Of a stretch of 64,000 bases of DNA, positions 44,102-52,508 are shown in pieces. A program made the translations under genes and the position numbers. Under the pieces are notes generated by a model, which saw only the letters and a program-made list of their open reading frames with translations, had not been told where the DNA came from and made no database searches. The DNA comes from Myxococcota bacterium (GTDB lineage: Bacteria > Myxococcota > XYA12-FULL-58-9 > JALHOP01): contig JALHOP010000003.1 in NCBI GenBank assembly GCA_022842935.1, positions 248,001 to 312,000 of the forward strand, in the 5' to 3' direction. Position 1 is the stretch's first letter. Every line of letters begins with the position of its first letter.

Positions 44102-44198
44102 AGTGGAGATCGACCAGAGTGGAGATCGACCAGGAGTGGAGATCGACCAGGAACATTCTCTTCTTGAGTGGAGATCGACCAGGAACATTCTCTTCTTG
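44102..44198 (+). repeat. Tandem 16/32-bp repeats next to the transposase gene
   Basis: AGTGGAGATCGACCAG occurs at 44102-44117, 44118-44133, 44135-44150 and 44167-44182. The last two copies are each followed by GAACATTCTCTTCTTG, making a perfect 32-bp tandem duplication (44135-44166 and 44167-44198). The array begins seven bases after the sulfatase-like stop. A copy of its core lies inverted beyond the transposase gene at 45536-45549. Confidence 0.9.
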
Positions 44199-44400
44199 GG
44201 CCCCTGTCAGGCTTGGGGAAGAGGCGAAAAAACGGGACCCCGTTCCGTCGACTCGACCGACCAAGGACATGTGCAGGGGAACGCGCCGCAAACGGGCTGA
44301 CTGCTAGCCGACCGCCGCCGCTTGAGTCGATTTACATCCCGTCAGTTTCAAGAACCGTCATTGCGGACGCATGCAACATTTCTCTTGAGCACCGATCTCG

Positions 44401-45420
44401 CTAGGCGGACAGCCTCTCTGGTTCTGGTGGCGTCAGCTCCGTCCATCGTCCCGGAGCGAAAGAGCCCGACGGATACCCAGTTTGTCGCTTGTCCGCCATC
44501 GAGGCCTCGCGAAAACGAAACTGAAATGACCAGTATCTTCGAAGAAAGCTAAGGGTTTGCGGGGCCGTTTGCGAGGCCCAGCAGATCATGCGCCGCCTCT
44601 GTGTCCACCAGGGCGGGGGAGGCAAGCTCGCGCGGCGGTCGCGCGGCAGGCTGCAGATTCGGCGGGTCCCCATCGGCCGCGCACCAGCGCGCGCGATAGA
44701 ACCCTCAGCTACGATCTCCTCGATAAGGCCTTGGACTCGGTTTTGGCGCGCCGAAGCATTCAAGTGCGCCCAACACGGAATCGGAGCGAAAGACAAGCTG
44801 TACTTGATGCAGTAGTCTTCTTTCGCGACAGCTCGAGGTCGGAGCTTTCGAGTCTCTCGGTCCACTGCGCGCCCGTAAGCCGTGGCATTGAACCACACAC
44901 CCTCCAATGGGGTCGCTGTGGCCAGTGGCCTCGCGCAGTGTACGCCGGGCCACTCTTCCGGGCGAGCGACGAGGCCTTCCTTAACGCCCTGGCTTAGGAT
45001 GTACCTGAAGCAGTTCAGTTGGCTTTCGGGTGTTGGCAGAGCCGTTGCGATAAACTCGTGCCACATCGGTCCGCACCAGCCGACTCCTGGATGATGCCCC
45101 CACCGACGAGAGATCTCGCGCTTGATGAACCCGACGAAGGCCGACACCTGCGTCGGCGGGCCTTGAAGCATCAGGTGTATGTGGTTTGAGAGGAATGCTG
45201 CCGCGTAGAGCTGAACCTCACCAAAGTGTTCGAGCGCGCGACCAACCACTCCGACAATGATGGAGTTTAGTTCCTCGCACGGTCGCAACAGATGTCTGCC
45301 TTGAAAGACGCGCGAGATCACATGGATAGGGACTTCCGCCTCGACGTAGCGGGCGTGGTGACACCCCGTAAATACGCCTGTGACGTGACGGACAACAGAC
45401 TCGTTCGACGTTGCGCTCAT
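44401..45420 (-). CDS. Y1 (HUH) transposase, REP-associated type
   Basis: The 339-residue product has the single-strand Y1 transposase fold. VHVISRVFQG-like strands lead to the HUH metal motif at SNHIHLML (His80, His82), and FRYILSQGVKEGLV carries the likely catalytic Tyr140, followed by the usual 'RPEEWPG'. These features match REP-associated tyrosine transposases (RAYTs), which share ancestry with IS200/IS605. Beyond residue 210 is a basic extension of about 130 residues that is not part of the core. The gene lies between tandem repeats (44102-44198) and an inverted copy of the same core (45536-45549). No ribosome site is evident. Confidence 0.85.
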   Translation of the reverse strand: MSATSNESVVRHVTGVFTGCHHARYVEAEVPIHVISRVFQGRHLLRPCEELNSIIVGVVGRALEHFGEVQLYAAAFLSNHIHLMLQGPPTQVSAFVGFIKREISRRWGHHPGVGWCGPMWHEFIATALPTPESQLNCFRYILSQGVKEGLVARPEEWPGVHCARPLATATPLEGVWFNATAYGRAVDRETRKLRPRAVAKEDYCIKYSLSFAPIPCWAHLNASARQNRVQGLIEEIVAEGSIARAGARPMGTRRICSLPRDRRASLPPPPWWTQRRRMICWASQTAPQTLSFLRRYWSFQFRFREASMADKRQTGYPSGSFAPGRWTELTPPEPERLSA

Positions 45421-45535
45421 CTACCGGCGACGTTGCATTGCCCGTGCCGTGCCAAACGACGACGATGGCGGCTTCCGCTGCCACTCGCGGCTCACATGTC
45501 TCAAGTCGCGACGCGAAAATTGACTCCGGGGAAAG

Positions 45536-45549
45536 TTCCTGGTCGATCT
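45536..45549 (-). repeat. Inverted copy of the transposase-flanking repeat core
   Basis: TTCCTGGTCGATCT is the exact reverse complement of AGATCGACCAGGAA, the 14-bp core of the array at 44102-44198 (for example 44141-44154). It lies 116 bp upstream of the transposase start and six bases from the stop of the phosphodiesterase gene, so the two mark the ends of a probable mobile unit. Confidence 0.75.
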
Positions 45550-45555
45550 ATTCTC

Positions 45556-46881
45556 TTAGTTGCTCAGCTTGCGCCCAACCAGCCCCCCCGGCGCTGCAAC
45601 GCCAAGCCACTCGAGCACCGTAGGCGCGATGTCATACAGCGTTGCCCCATCCCCTTCGATTCGATGATTCGACATCAGTACGCCATAGCGGTCGTGATTC
45701 GCATCGTCTGGGCCAGTGTCGTTACTCGCTACCATGAGTGTTGGATGGCCGAGCGAGCCTAGACAGCGGACGTGCAGGTCGCTGGCCTCGACCTGTAGAG
45801 CGGGCGCGAAGCCTCGGGTTGCGTTGTAGATGGCGCTGGGGGCGGCGAAGCGCAGCTTGACCGGCGCGGGCGTCATGCTAATGGCGGCAAGGAGCGCAGC
45901 CACGTCAGCTTCCGCAACTATCCCTTGGGGCTCGCGGCCGCGCTGATTGACATGGATACGTCCTACATATCCGCCGTCCGCCCAAGCGGACGTGTGCGAC
46001 CAGTCGACCTGCTCGGGCGTGAAAGAGCCACGTGCGCCTGGACGCAGCGACAAGAACCCGTGGGTCGCTAGCCAATCGTTGATGGCGAACCCGCCGTACA
46101 TACCACACGCACCATGATCGGAGACGACGAGGAGGCGATCGTCCGAGCGCAAAAGAGAGAACAGGCGTTCGAGCTCGCGATCGAGAGCGCGATAAACCTC
46201 AAGGATCGCGTTCTCGAGCCCGTGTCCAGCAACATGTGCCGGGTGTTCGCTATCGAGGTAGCGCCAGAAAGCGTGATGAGCGCGGTCGCTGCCCATCTCA
46301 ACCATCATGAACAAGTCCCAGTCGTCTTTGGCCAGCCACTGACGGGCGAGGGCGAAGCGGCGTTCGACCATGCCAAGGATGTCAGCCAACAGGTTCGCTT
46401 TAGCGTCCTCGGTGACGCGAAATTCGGGCGTATCGAAGACGTAGCCGTGGCGGCGGATGTCGTCGCTCAGGCTCTCTGGGTGGGTGAATATCGCCTCGTC
46501 GTCGGGCGTCAAAAAACACGAGATGAGAGCCCCGTCGAGCGCCGGCGCCGGATACGTGGGAGGCACACCGATGATGCGCGCCCGAAGACCTGCACGGTTG
46601 GCAAGTGCCCAAAGTGGCGGTGCTGTGAGCGCGAGCGACGAAGCTAGCCGGCGTGACCGGTAGTCCCAAGCGGAGCGATCATGAAAACCATACAGCCCGA
46701 GCATGCCTGGGTCGACGCCGGTGACCATGCACGCCCACGCTGGCACCGTGATTGGGGGCTCGCAGCTCGCCAAGCGGCTGCGCGTGATGAGGCTCGTCAG
46801 TGCGGGAAGCTCACCGGCAAAGCGCTCGAGTGCGAGGCGCGGTTCGAGGCCGTCGAGTCCAATGATAACGACGCGGCTCAG
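45556..46881 (-). CDS. Alkaline-phosphatase-superfamily phosphodiesterase, non-canonical start
   Basis: The reading frame encodes a type I phosphodiesterase/nucleotide pyrophosphatase-like protein. The first metal-binding strand RVVIIGLDGLEPRLALERF lies upstream of the only canonical start, TTG 46773. Between the in-frame stop at 46978-46980 and that TTG there is no ATG, GTG or TTG. A CTG at 46881 would give 441 residues (LSRVVIIGLDGL) and keep the Asp, so I place the start there. The likely Thr nucleophile is in PPITVPAWACMVTG, and other metal residues are in MGSDRAHHAFW, VVSDHGACG and SNHRIEGDG. Starting at TTG 46773 would remove the first metal ligand. A lost start is the alternative. Confidence 0.7.
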   Translation of the reverse strand: MSRVVIIGLDGLEPRLALERFAGELPALTSLITRSRLASCEPPITVPAWACMVTGVDPGMLGLYGFHDRSAWDYRSRRLASSLALTAPPLWALANRAGLRARIIGVPPTYPAPALDGALISCFLTPDDEAIFTHPESLSDDIRRHGYVFDTPEFRVTEDAKANLLADILGMVERRFALARQWLAKDDWDLFMMVEMGSDRAHHAFWRYLDSEHPAHVAGHGLENAILEVYRALDRELERLFSLLRSDDRLLVVSDHGACGMYGGFAINDWLATHGFLSLRPGARGSFTPEQVDWSHTSAWADGGYVGRIHVNQRGREPQGIVAEADVAALLAAISMTPAPVKLRFAAPSAIYNATRGFAPALQVEASDLHVRCLGSLGHPTLMVASNDTGPDDANHDRYGVLMSNHRIEGDGATLYDIAPTVLEWLGVAAPGGLVGRKLSN

Positions 46882-46911
46882 GCTGCGTGGCTCCGCGCGG
46901 GAAGTCGAGGT

Positions 46912-47733
46912 ATGAGATTGTCCATCGTGTTGTCGCTCGTGGTTACGCTGCTCTTCGCCGCGCCGCCTGCCCAGGCGCTAACGCCCGGCGCTGCGCCTCC
47001 CAAGACGCCCGCCGATCTACCCCAGTGTACGAAGGCCCTCGACGCAAAAGGAGCGCTGCCGCAGACCGCCGGCGAGACCATTCGCTATCTCGTCGACGTC
47101 AATGGCCTATCGGTGGGCACCATCGATTTCAAGATCGAGCGTGTCGGCACGTACGCGGGCCAAGCAGTCACCGAGTACCGCAGCCTCTTCAAGCTCGACA
47201 GCCTGGTCGCGAGCTTCGTGCCCGCCGAGGGGCGCGCCGCAGCGCTCGTCGACCTAGGCTCGCACCTGCCGGTTACGTCCACCAACCGCTACAAGTCCGA
47301 CAAGAACAACTTCGAGGAAGACGTCACCTACGCAAGCGGAGGCAAGGGTCTATCGTCGAAGCGTCTCCGCAACCGCGAACAGAAGGTCGATGAGCGCAGC
47401 TTCCCGTCCCCGGCCATCGACTTCGTTTCGGCATACTATGTAATGCGTAGCTTCCCCGCCGAGACCAACGGCTGCGCTCTGCTCTACGCGAATCAGCGAG
47501 CCTACACGGTCTGGGTAAGGCATGTGGGCCAAGAGCAAGTGAAGACCCCCGTTGGCACCAAGGCGGCCGACAAATACGAGCTACGCTACGCCTCGGAGAA
47601 GCAGCGCAGCGCGATTAACGCGACTATATGGCTGGCGACGGATGCGTCCCGTCTGCCGTACAAGATGCGCGTCGATGGCAAACAGCCGCTCGAGGCACGC
47701 GTTCACACATACGAAGTGCCGGAGGCCAAGTAG
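46912..47733 (+). CDS. Exported DUF3108 protein
   Basis: ATG 46912 gives 273 residues with a clear Sec signal (LSIVLSLVVTLLFAAPPAQA, cleavage near residue 22). The mature protein has the DUF3108 pattern: GETIRYLVDVNGLSVGTIDF, repeated crossing strands, YVMRSFP, and a C-terminal IWLATDASRLPYKMRVDG. DUF3108 proteins are periplasmic beta-rich proteins without a fixed role. It diverges from the phosphodiesterase gene with only about 30 bp between the two starts. Confidence 0.85.
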   Translation: MRLSIVLSLVVTLLFAAPPAQALTPGAAPPKTPADLPQCTKALDAKGALPQTAGETIRYLVDVNGLSVGTIDFKIERVGTYAGQAVTEYRSLFKLDSLVASFVPAEGRAAALVDLGSHLPVTSTNRYKSDKNNFEEDVTYASGGKGLSSKRLRNREQKVDERSFPSPAIDFVSAYYVMRSFPAETNGCALLYANQRAYTVWVRHVGQEQVKTPVGTKAADKYELRYASEKQRSAINATIWLATDASRLPYKMRVDGKQPLEARVHTYEVPEAK

Positions 47734-47749
47734 TCCGCGTCAGCGAAAC

Positions 47750-48265
47750 TCAGGCCTGCTTGGCGCTGCGCATTTGGTCGATGAGGCGGCCGTATTCGAC
47801 CTCCCACTCGGCGGTACCTTCGCGCAGGTTCTTCAGGCGGCCACGGACTTCGCGGTCAAGCTCTTCATCGACGCCAACGTACTTGCGCATCGCCGTAGTG
47901 ACGAGCTTGCGAATCTCGTTGTCCTCCATGAAAACTTCTTCGATATGTCGCGAGTTGAAGAACGACTCGATGACCCGGTTGACGAGGTACTCCTCGGCCT
48001 CGTCCCCAATGACCACCTTACGCTGGTCCGCGATGCTCTTTTTCACCTTCCCGAGCATGGCGTGCGAGAAACCGTGCCGCTGCATCGCTTCGCTGGCATC
48101 GGTGTTCACCTGATCCACGGCGTTCAGGTATTCGACGAGAACGGCGGCGAGGTCGAGCTCTGCTTCGTCCCGGTGGCCGTCTTCGACCTCGATGGCGCGG
48201 TTGGCGAGCAACGAGCGGACGATGTCTTTGGCAATCTTCGGAATGACCTTGCGGTACAGTTTCAT
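47750..48265 (-). CDS. DUF507 family protein
   Basis: ATG 48265 gives 171 residues beginning MKLYRKVIPKIAKDIVRSLL, the DUF507 start. The rest is helical and charged, with EDGHRDEAELDLAAVLVEYL and DEELDREVRGRLKNLREGT typical of the C-terminal part. It is a soluble, probably cytoplasmic protein found in several bacterial phyla; function is unknown. It stands alone, convergent to the DUF3108 gene. Confidence 0.87.
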   Translation of the reverse strand: MKLYRKVIPKIAKDIVRSLLANRAIEVEDGHRDEAELDLAAVLVEYLNAVDQVNTDASEAMQRHGFSHAMLGKVKKSIADQRKVVIGDEAEEYLVNRVIESFFNSRHIEEVFMEDNEIRKLVTTAMRKYVGVDEELDREVRGRLKNLREGTAEWEVEYGRLIDQMRSAKQA

Positions 48266-48332
48266 GACGTACTCGTCCCAGCTCAGGCGCCTACAAGAGG
48301 CGTGCCACATGCCAGCGTGATGTTCGTTGCGC

Positions 48333-48362
48333 TTCTTAGTGACCCATAGGCAGCACTGTCAA
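48333..48362 (-). promoter_or_regulatory. Possible promoter of the DUF507 gene
   Basis: On the minus strand TTGACA (48362-48357, perfect) is followed after 18 bp by TAAGAA (48338-48333). The -10 lacks its last T, so this is a moderate match. It lies about 68 bp before ATG 48265. Confidence 0.35.
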
Positions 48363-48667
48363 GCCGACTTCGCGAGCATTTGCGCTGTCATGAAGCCGGC
48401 AAGTGCCCCGAAATCCCGCGGCTCGTGCAGCCAGTCTTTCACGAAATGCCCACGCCACCGGTTCGAGATGCGATCCGGCCTGGCATGGAGGACGAAACCG
48501 ACATCGGCGATCGCGCGCGCCGGGAGGTCGCAATCGCGCGAGCTCATCTTGCGCTTACGGAAGACGCGAGACGTCGCGCAACCGGGACCCTGATGGAAGC
48601 AGGATGCGCGCGGCAGGACCTTCCGTCCGGCTTCCGCGCAAGATTCTCGGCCTCGCACGCTAGTTTT
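48363..48667. other. Intergenic stretch without a secure gene
   Basis: Both strands carry open frames of about 90-100 codons here. One, on the minus strand (GHFVKDWLHEPRDFGALAG, stop 48359-48361), reads like a protein end, but it has no ribosome site and faces an equally open frame on the other strand. I do not call either. No repeats or RNA genes are seen. Confidence 0.3.
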
Positions 48668-48696
48668 TTGACGCGTCGAGATCCCGGCCCTAGTGT
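48668..48696 (+). promoter_or_regulatory. Sigma70-type promoter of ftsK
   Basis: TTGACG (48668-48673), 17-bp spacer, TAGTGT (48691-48696). Transcription would start near 48703, leaving a 60-base leader before ATG 48763. Confidence 0.55.
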
Positions 48697-48762
48697 CGAA
48701 GCGAACCTGGACGACGCGCCTGCGCGGGTGCGGCGTCGAGTGACAGAGGGGTTAGTTCAATC

Positions 48763-51546
48763 ATGGCCAACCGGCGCAAAAAGGCACCGGCCGATTCCGC
48801 ACAAGCAAAAACCGAGACCTCGGCCGCCAAGAGTAAAGGCGGAAAACGTGGTCACGGTGAGGCGCTCGCCGTCATTCTCGCTTGTGTCGGCGTCATCACG
48901 CTCCTGTCGCTCGGTAGCTACGACCCGCGTGACACCTCGCTGAACGCGAGTGGAAGGGCCGCCGTCTCCAACTGGATTGGGCCGGCTGGCGCGTATTGGG
49001 CGGACCTCCTGCTGCAACTGGTGGGCATTGGCGCCTACGCCCTGGGCTTAGGCCTCGTGCTCGCCGGCTGGCGCTCGCTCGTCGGCCGCCGTGTCCGTCC
49101 CGGCGGACGCGAGACCATGGGGGTTTCGCTGTTGGTCGTGAGCTCGGGTACCCTCGCACACCTCATCCTCGCGAGCGTCCAGCGATCGTACCCGGCGGGA
49201 GGCGTCGCCGGCGCGTTGCTTGGCAGCTATCTTCGCACCCATTTCGCCATGCTCGGTGCGTACATCATGGCGGGCACCTTCGTGCTTTTGTCGCTCGCGC
49301 TGACCGCGGATGGCATCTTGCACGGCCTCGGCATGCGGGGCGCCTCCGCCGCAGGCGAAGCCGCGTCGCACGTGAAGTCGTGGTGGGCGCTCGTCGTCGA
49401 GCGCTTGAAGTCACGCCGTATGGGCACCTTGGAGCCGATGCCTGCGCTTGCTGGTGGAGGTGACGAAGGCGTCATCTCGAACCCCTGGGGCTGGGACGAA
49501 GAAGACGAAGTGAAGGAGGTCGCGCGCAAAGAGAGGCGCGAGAAACGTGTCGATGCCGCCCGCCAACGCGGACAAGAGCTTGGTGCCGCAGATGCCGTCG
49601 CCAAGCGCGACAAGGTCGAGAAGAAGCCCCGCCGCGCACCGCAATCCGAGCCCGAGGTTGCGATTGACAACACCATCGACCTCGGTGCCGAGGAAGACTT
49701 CGTCCCAGTGCTTGCGCCCACACTCGACATCGTGGACGGCGAGAGCGCCGAGCTCGACGAGCCAGAGATTCGCGCCGCAGAGGCACCGTTCCGGGGTGTG
49801 GAGAAGCCACCGGAACCGCCACGCAAGAAAGAGAAGCGGGCTGTGTCGCCCCAGCCCCCAGCTGCTTTGATCGAGGCGCCCCCTCCCGAGATGCAGAAGG
49901 CCGCCGTGATGGCCGTCGCTGCAATGGAACCGCCATCACCTTCTATAGCGGACAAGCCGAAGCGCGAAAAGAAGCTCAAGCTTGGTGAGCCCGAGATCGT
50001 CGATGTTCGTCCCGACATCGACGCCGAGGCCATCGTGCAAGCGACCTCGGCCGTCGTCGAGGAGGACGCCAAGCCCAAGCGTCTCGAGCTCCCGCCTGTT
50101 TCGCTGCTCGACTACGTGCAGGGTGAGCGTGCCGTCATCGACCCGGAGAAGCTCCGCGATAACGCCCAGCGCCTCGTCAAGACGCTCAAGGAGTACGGCA
50201 TCGAAGGTTCGGTGCGCGAGATCCGCCCAGGTCCCGTCGTCACCATGTACGAATACGTGCCGGCGCCCGGCATCAAGATCTCGAAGATTGCGGGTCTCGC
50301 CGACGACCTCGCCATGAGCATGGCAGCCCTGCGCGTTCGCATCGTCGCGCCGATCCCCGGTAAGGGCGCGGTCGGCATCGAGATCCCGAACGATGTCCGC
50401 GAGACCGTCTACTTGAAAGAGATCGTCGCGCACGACGCCTTCAAGAAATCTGGGGCCGGCCTCACGATGGCCCTCGGCAAGGACATCGAGGGCAACGCCT
50501 ACGCCGCGAATCTCGCCAAGATGCCGCACCTACTCGTCGCTGGCGCCACCGGCACCGGCAAGTCGGTCAGCATCAACGCGATGATCATGAGCATCCTCTT
50601 CAAGGCGACACCTGACGAAGTGCGCATGATCATGGTCGACCCGAAGATGCTCGAGCTCTCGGTGTACGAGGGTATCCCGCACCTTCTCTTGCCCGTCGTG
50701 ACTGACCCGAAGAAGGCTGCGCTAGCCTTGCGCTGGGCGGTCGAGGAGATGGAGCGCCGCTACGAGGTGCTCTCCGCCACCGGTGTGCGCAACATCGACG
50801 GCTACAACGAGAAGCTTAGCGCCGCGAAAGAAGCCGGTAAGCCGATGGTCATCCCCGGCAAGAAGGAGGGCGAAGAGGAGCGTGTCTGCGAGTCGATGCC
50901 GTACATCGTGGTCATCGTCGACGAGCTGGCCGACCTCATGATGGTGGCATCTCGAGAGGTCGAGGGCTCGATCATGCGCCTTGCCCAGATGGCGCGCGCC
51001 GCCGGCATTCATCTCATCCTCGCGACGCAACGCCCCTCGGTCGACGTGCTCACCGGCGTCATCAAGGCGAACTTCCCGACACGCATCGCCTTCCAGGTCG
51101 CATCGAAGCACGACTCGCGCACCATTATCGATGGCAACGGCGCCGAGCACCTCTTGGGTCGCGGCGACATGTTGTTCCTGTCGCCGGGTGTCGGTGGCAT
51201 CAAGCGTGTGCACGGCGCGTTCGTCTCCGACCAAGAGGTCGAGCGCACGGTCGCGTTTTGGAAGGAGCAAGCGCGCCCGCAATATGACGAGTCGATCCTG
51301 GCGCCGCGTGGCGACGAGAACGCCGAGGGAGGCGCAGGTGGAGAGGCCGAGGCCAAAGACGAGATGTACGACCAGGCCGTCGCCATCGTCGCTGAGACTC
51401 GGCAGGCGTCCATCTCGATGATCCAGCGCAGGCTACGCATCGGCTACAACCGGGCCGCTCGCATGGTCGAGCTCATGGAGACCGAGGGGATCGTCGGGCC
51501 CGCAGATGGCGCCAAGCCCCGTGAGGTCTTGGTCAATGCCATCTAA
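48763..51546 (+). CDS. ftsK: DNA translocase FtsK
   Basis: The 927-residue protein has a basic N-terminus, four membrane helices between about residues 28 and 185, a charged linker (about 200-440) and the FtsK/SpoIIIE motor. The alpha domain begins KTLKEYGIEGSVREIRPGPV; Walker A is AGATGTGKSVSINAM, Walker B VVIVDELADLMM. The gamma winged-helix end (AVAIVAETRQASISMIQRRL) would read KOPS-like sequences. It pumps chromosome ends through the closing septum and activates dif recombination. Length and order are complete. A promoter lies 60 bases upstream. Confidence 0.96.
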   Translation: MANRRKKAPADSAQAKTETSAAKSKGGKRGHGEALAVILACVGVITLLSLGSYDPRDTSLNASGRAAVSNWIGPAGAYWADLLLQLVGIGAYALGLGLVLAGWRSLVGRRVRPGGRETMGVSLLVVSSGTLAHLILASVQRSYPAGGVAGALLGSYLRTHFAMLGAYIMAGTFVLLSLALTADGILHGLGMRGASAAGEAASHVKSWWALVVERLKSRRMGTLEPMPALAGGGDEGVISNPWGWDEEDEVKEVARKERREKRVDAARQRGQELGAADAVAKRDKVEKKPRRAPQSEPEVAIDNTIDLGAEEDFVPVLAPTLDIVDGESAELDEPEIRAAEAPFRGVEKPPEPPRKKEKRAVSPQPPAALIEAPPPEMQKAAVMAVAAMEPPSPSIADKPKREKKLKLGEPEIVDVRPDIDAEAIVQATSAVVEEDAKPKRLELPPVSLLDYVQGERAVIDPEKLRDNAQRLVKTLKEYGIEGSVREIRPGPVVTMYEYVPAPGIKISKIAGLADDLAMSMAALRVRIVAPIPGKGAVGIEIPNDVRETVYLKEIVAHDAFKKSGAGLTMALGKDIEGNAYAANLAKMPHLLVAGATGTGKSVSINAMIMSILFKATPDEVRMIMVDPKMLELSVYEGIPHLLLPVVTDPKKAALALRWAVEEMERRYEVLSATGVRNIDGYNEKLSAAKEAGKPMVIPGKKEGEEERVCESMPYIVVIVDELADLMMVASREVEGSIMRLAQMARAAGIHLILATQRPSVDVLTGVIKANFPTRIAFQVASKHDSRTIIDGNGAEHLLGRGDMLFLSPGVGGIKRVHGAFVSDQEVERTVAFWKEQARPQYDESILAPRGDENAEGGAGGEAEAKDEMYDQAVAIVAETRQASISMIQRRLRIGYNRAARMVELMETEGIVGPADGAKPREVLVNAI

Positions 51547-51860
51547 GGCTCATTCGTAAGCGCCACCCGAAAACGGCAACGGGTGGTGACGAGGAGGAGG
51601 CGTCGGTTCTGTCCACCGACGACATTGACGCTATAGCGAACACGCGCGTTTCCCTCGTTGCAGGGGCTGTGCCCGCGAACTCGCGCCCGCGCCCTGGATG
51701 CCCGGCGTGATACGGAAGCGCGTCGTTTCGTTGCCGGTGACCGGGTCGAGCGCCTTGTTGAAGACGACAGGCTCATTTTTTCTGCTTTCTCGTCGGCCAT
51801 TGACCCGTATGCCATGGAGGGAATATCGGCGGACCTCCGGTCGTCCAAAGGTTCAACACC
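51547..51860. other. Intergenic region before lolA with possible promoter
   Basis: This 314-bp gap has a weak promoter candidate for lolA: TTGACC (51800-51805) and TATCGG (51824-51829), 18 bp apart. A CGCTATAGCG palindrome is at 51629-51638. A minus-strand frame here (VVFNKALDPVTGNETTRF) has a protein-like look but no start codon or ribosome site, and may be a relic or chance. Confidence 0.35.
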
Positions 51861-52508
51861 ATGCTTCTCGCCGCAGGTCTCATTGTCGTGTTGTCCTCTC
51901 CAGCGGACACTCTTGCCAAGGTCCAGGCCACCTACAAGAACGCGGGAGACGTCACGGCCAAGTTCGAGCAGGCTTACGTCGACAAAGTGCGAGGCGCGAG
52001 GAAGGTCGAGAGCGGGGAGATGTGGGCGAAGAAAGACGGCAAGGTGCGCTGGAGCTACCAGAAGCCCGTGCGCAAGGACTTCGTTTTCGACGGCAAACAG
52101 GCTTACTTCTACGAACCAGAGAATTCGCAGGTCACGGTCTTCGACCGGTTTCAGGACAGTCCAGTCGCTAGCGCCATGCGCTTTTTGTGGGGTCAGGGTG
52201 ACTTGGTCAAAAGCTTCACGCCGGCAGCGTGCGACGCCAAGTGCATCGCGGGCGGTGACGCCGTGTCGATCCTACTGACGCCAAAGGAACCCATCGCTGC
52301 GGTCGAGCGTATCCAGCTCGACACGGACTCCGCCAGTGGCAGGGTACGTCGGTCGATCGTCGTCGACCCGCTGGGCAATCGCACAGAATACGTCTTCAAG
52401 GACCTCGACCTCGCGGCCAAGGTCGCCGACGCAAAGTTTGCCTTCAGCATCCCAGCGGGTGTCAGCGTCTTGCACGCAAACGCGGACAGCAAGCCCGACA
52501 AGAAGTGA
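51861..52508 (+). CDS. lolA: Outer-membrane lipoprotein carrier protein LolA
   Basis: The 215-residue product has a short signal peptide (MLLAAGLIVVLSS) and the LolA half-barrel: VTAKFEQAYVDKVRGARKVESGEMWAKK-type strands, WSYQKPVRKDFVFDGKQAYFY, and FRFL-like LWGQGDL. LolA takes lipoproteins from the LolCDE complex across the periplasm to the outer membrane. It follows ftsK, the usual order in many bacteria (ftsK-lolA). It has two Cys (CDAKC) in one loop, not found in E. coli LolA. Confidence 0.9.
   Translation: MLLAAGLIVVLSSPADTLAKVQATYKNAGDVTAKFEQAYVDKVRGARKVESGEMWAKKDGKVRWSYQKPVRKDFVFDGKQAYFYEPENSQVTVFDRFQDSPVASAMRFLWGQGDLVKSFTPAACDAKCIAGGDAVSILLTPKEPIAAVERIQLDTDSASGRVRRSIVVDPLGNRTEYVFKDLDLAAKVADAKFAFSIPAGVSVLHANADSKPDKK

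Noticed and set aside
44102-44198. CRISPR array
   Set aside because: The repeats are contiguous, without unique spacers, and no cas genes are near.
48359-48658. 99-codon minus-strand frame between the DUF507 gene and ftsK
   Set aside because: An equally open frame exists on the other strand and no ribosome site or family match supports either.
51631-51776. Protein-like minus-strand frame before lolA (VVFNKALDPVTGNETTRF)
   Set aside because: There is no start codon, ribosome site or promoter in frame, and the stretch is shorter than 60 codons. It may be a relic, so it is only mentioned under the gap.
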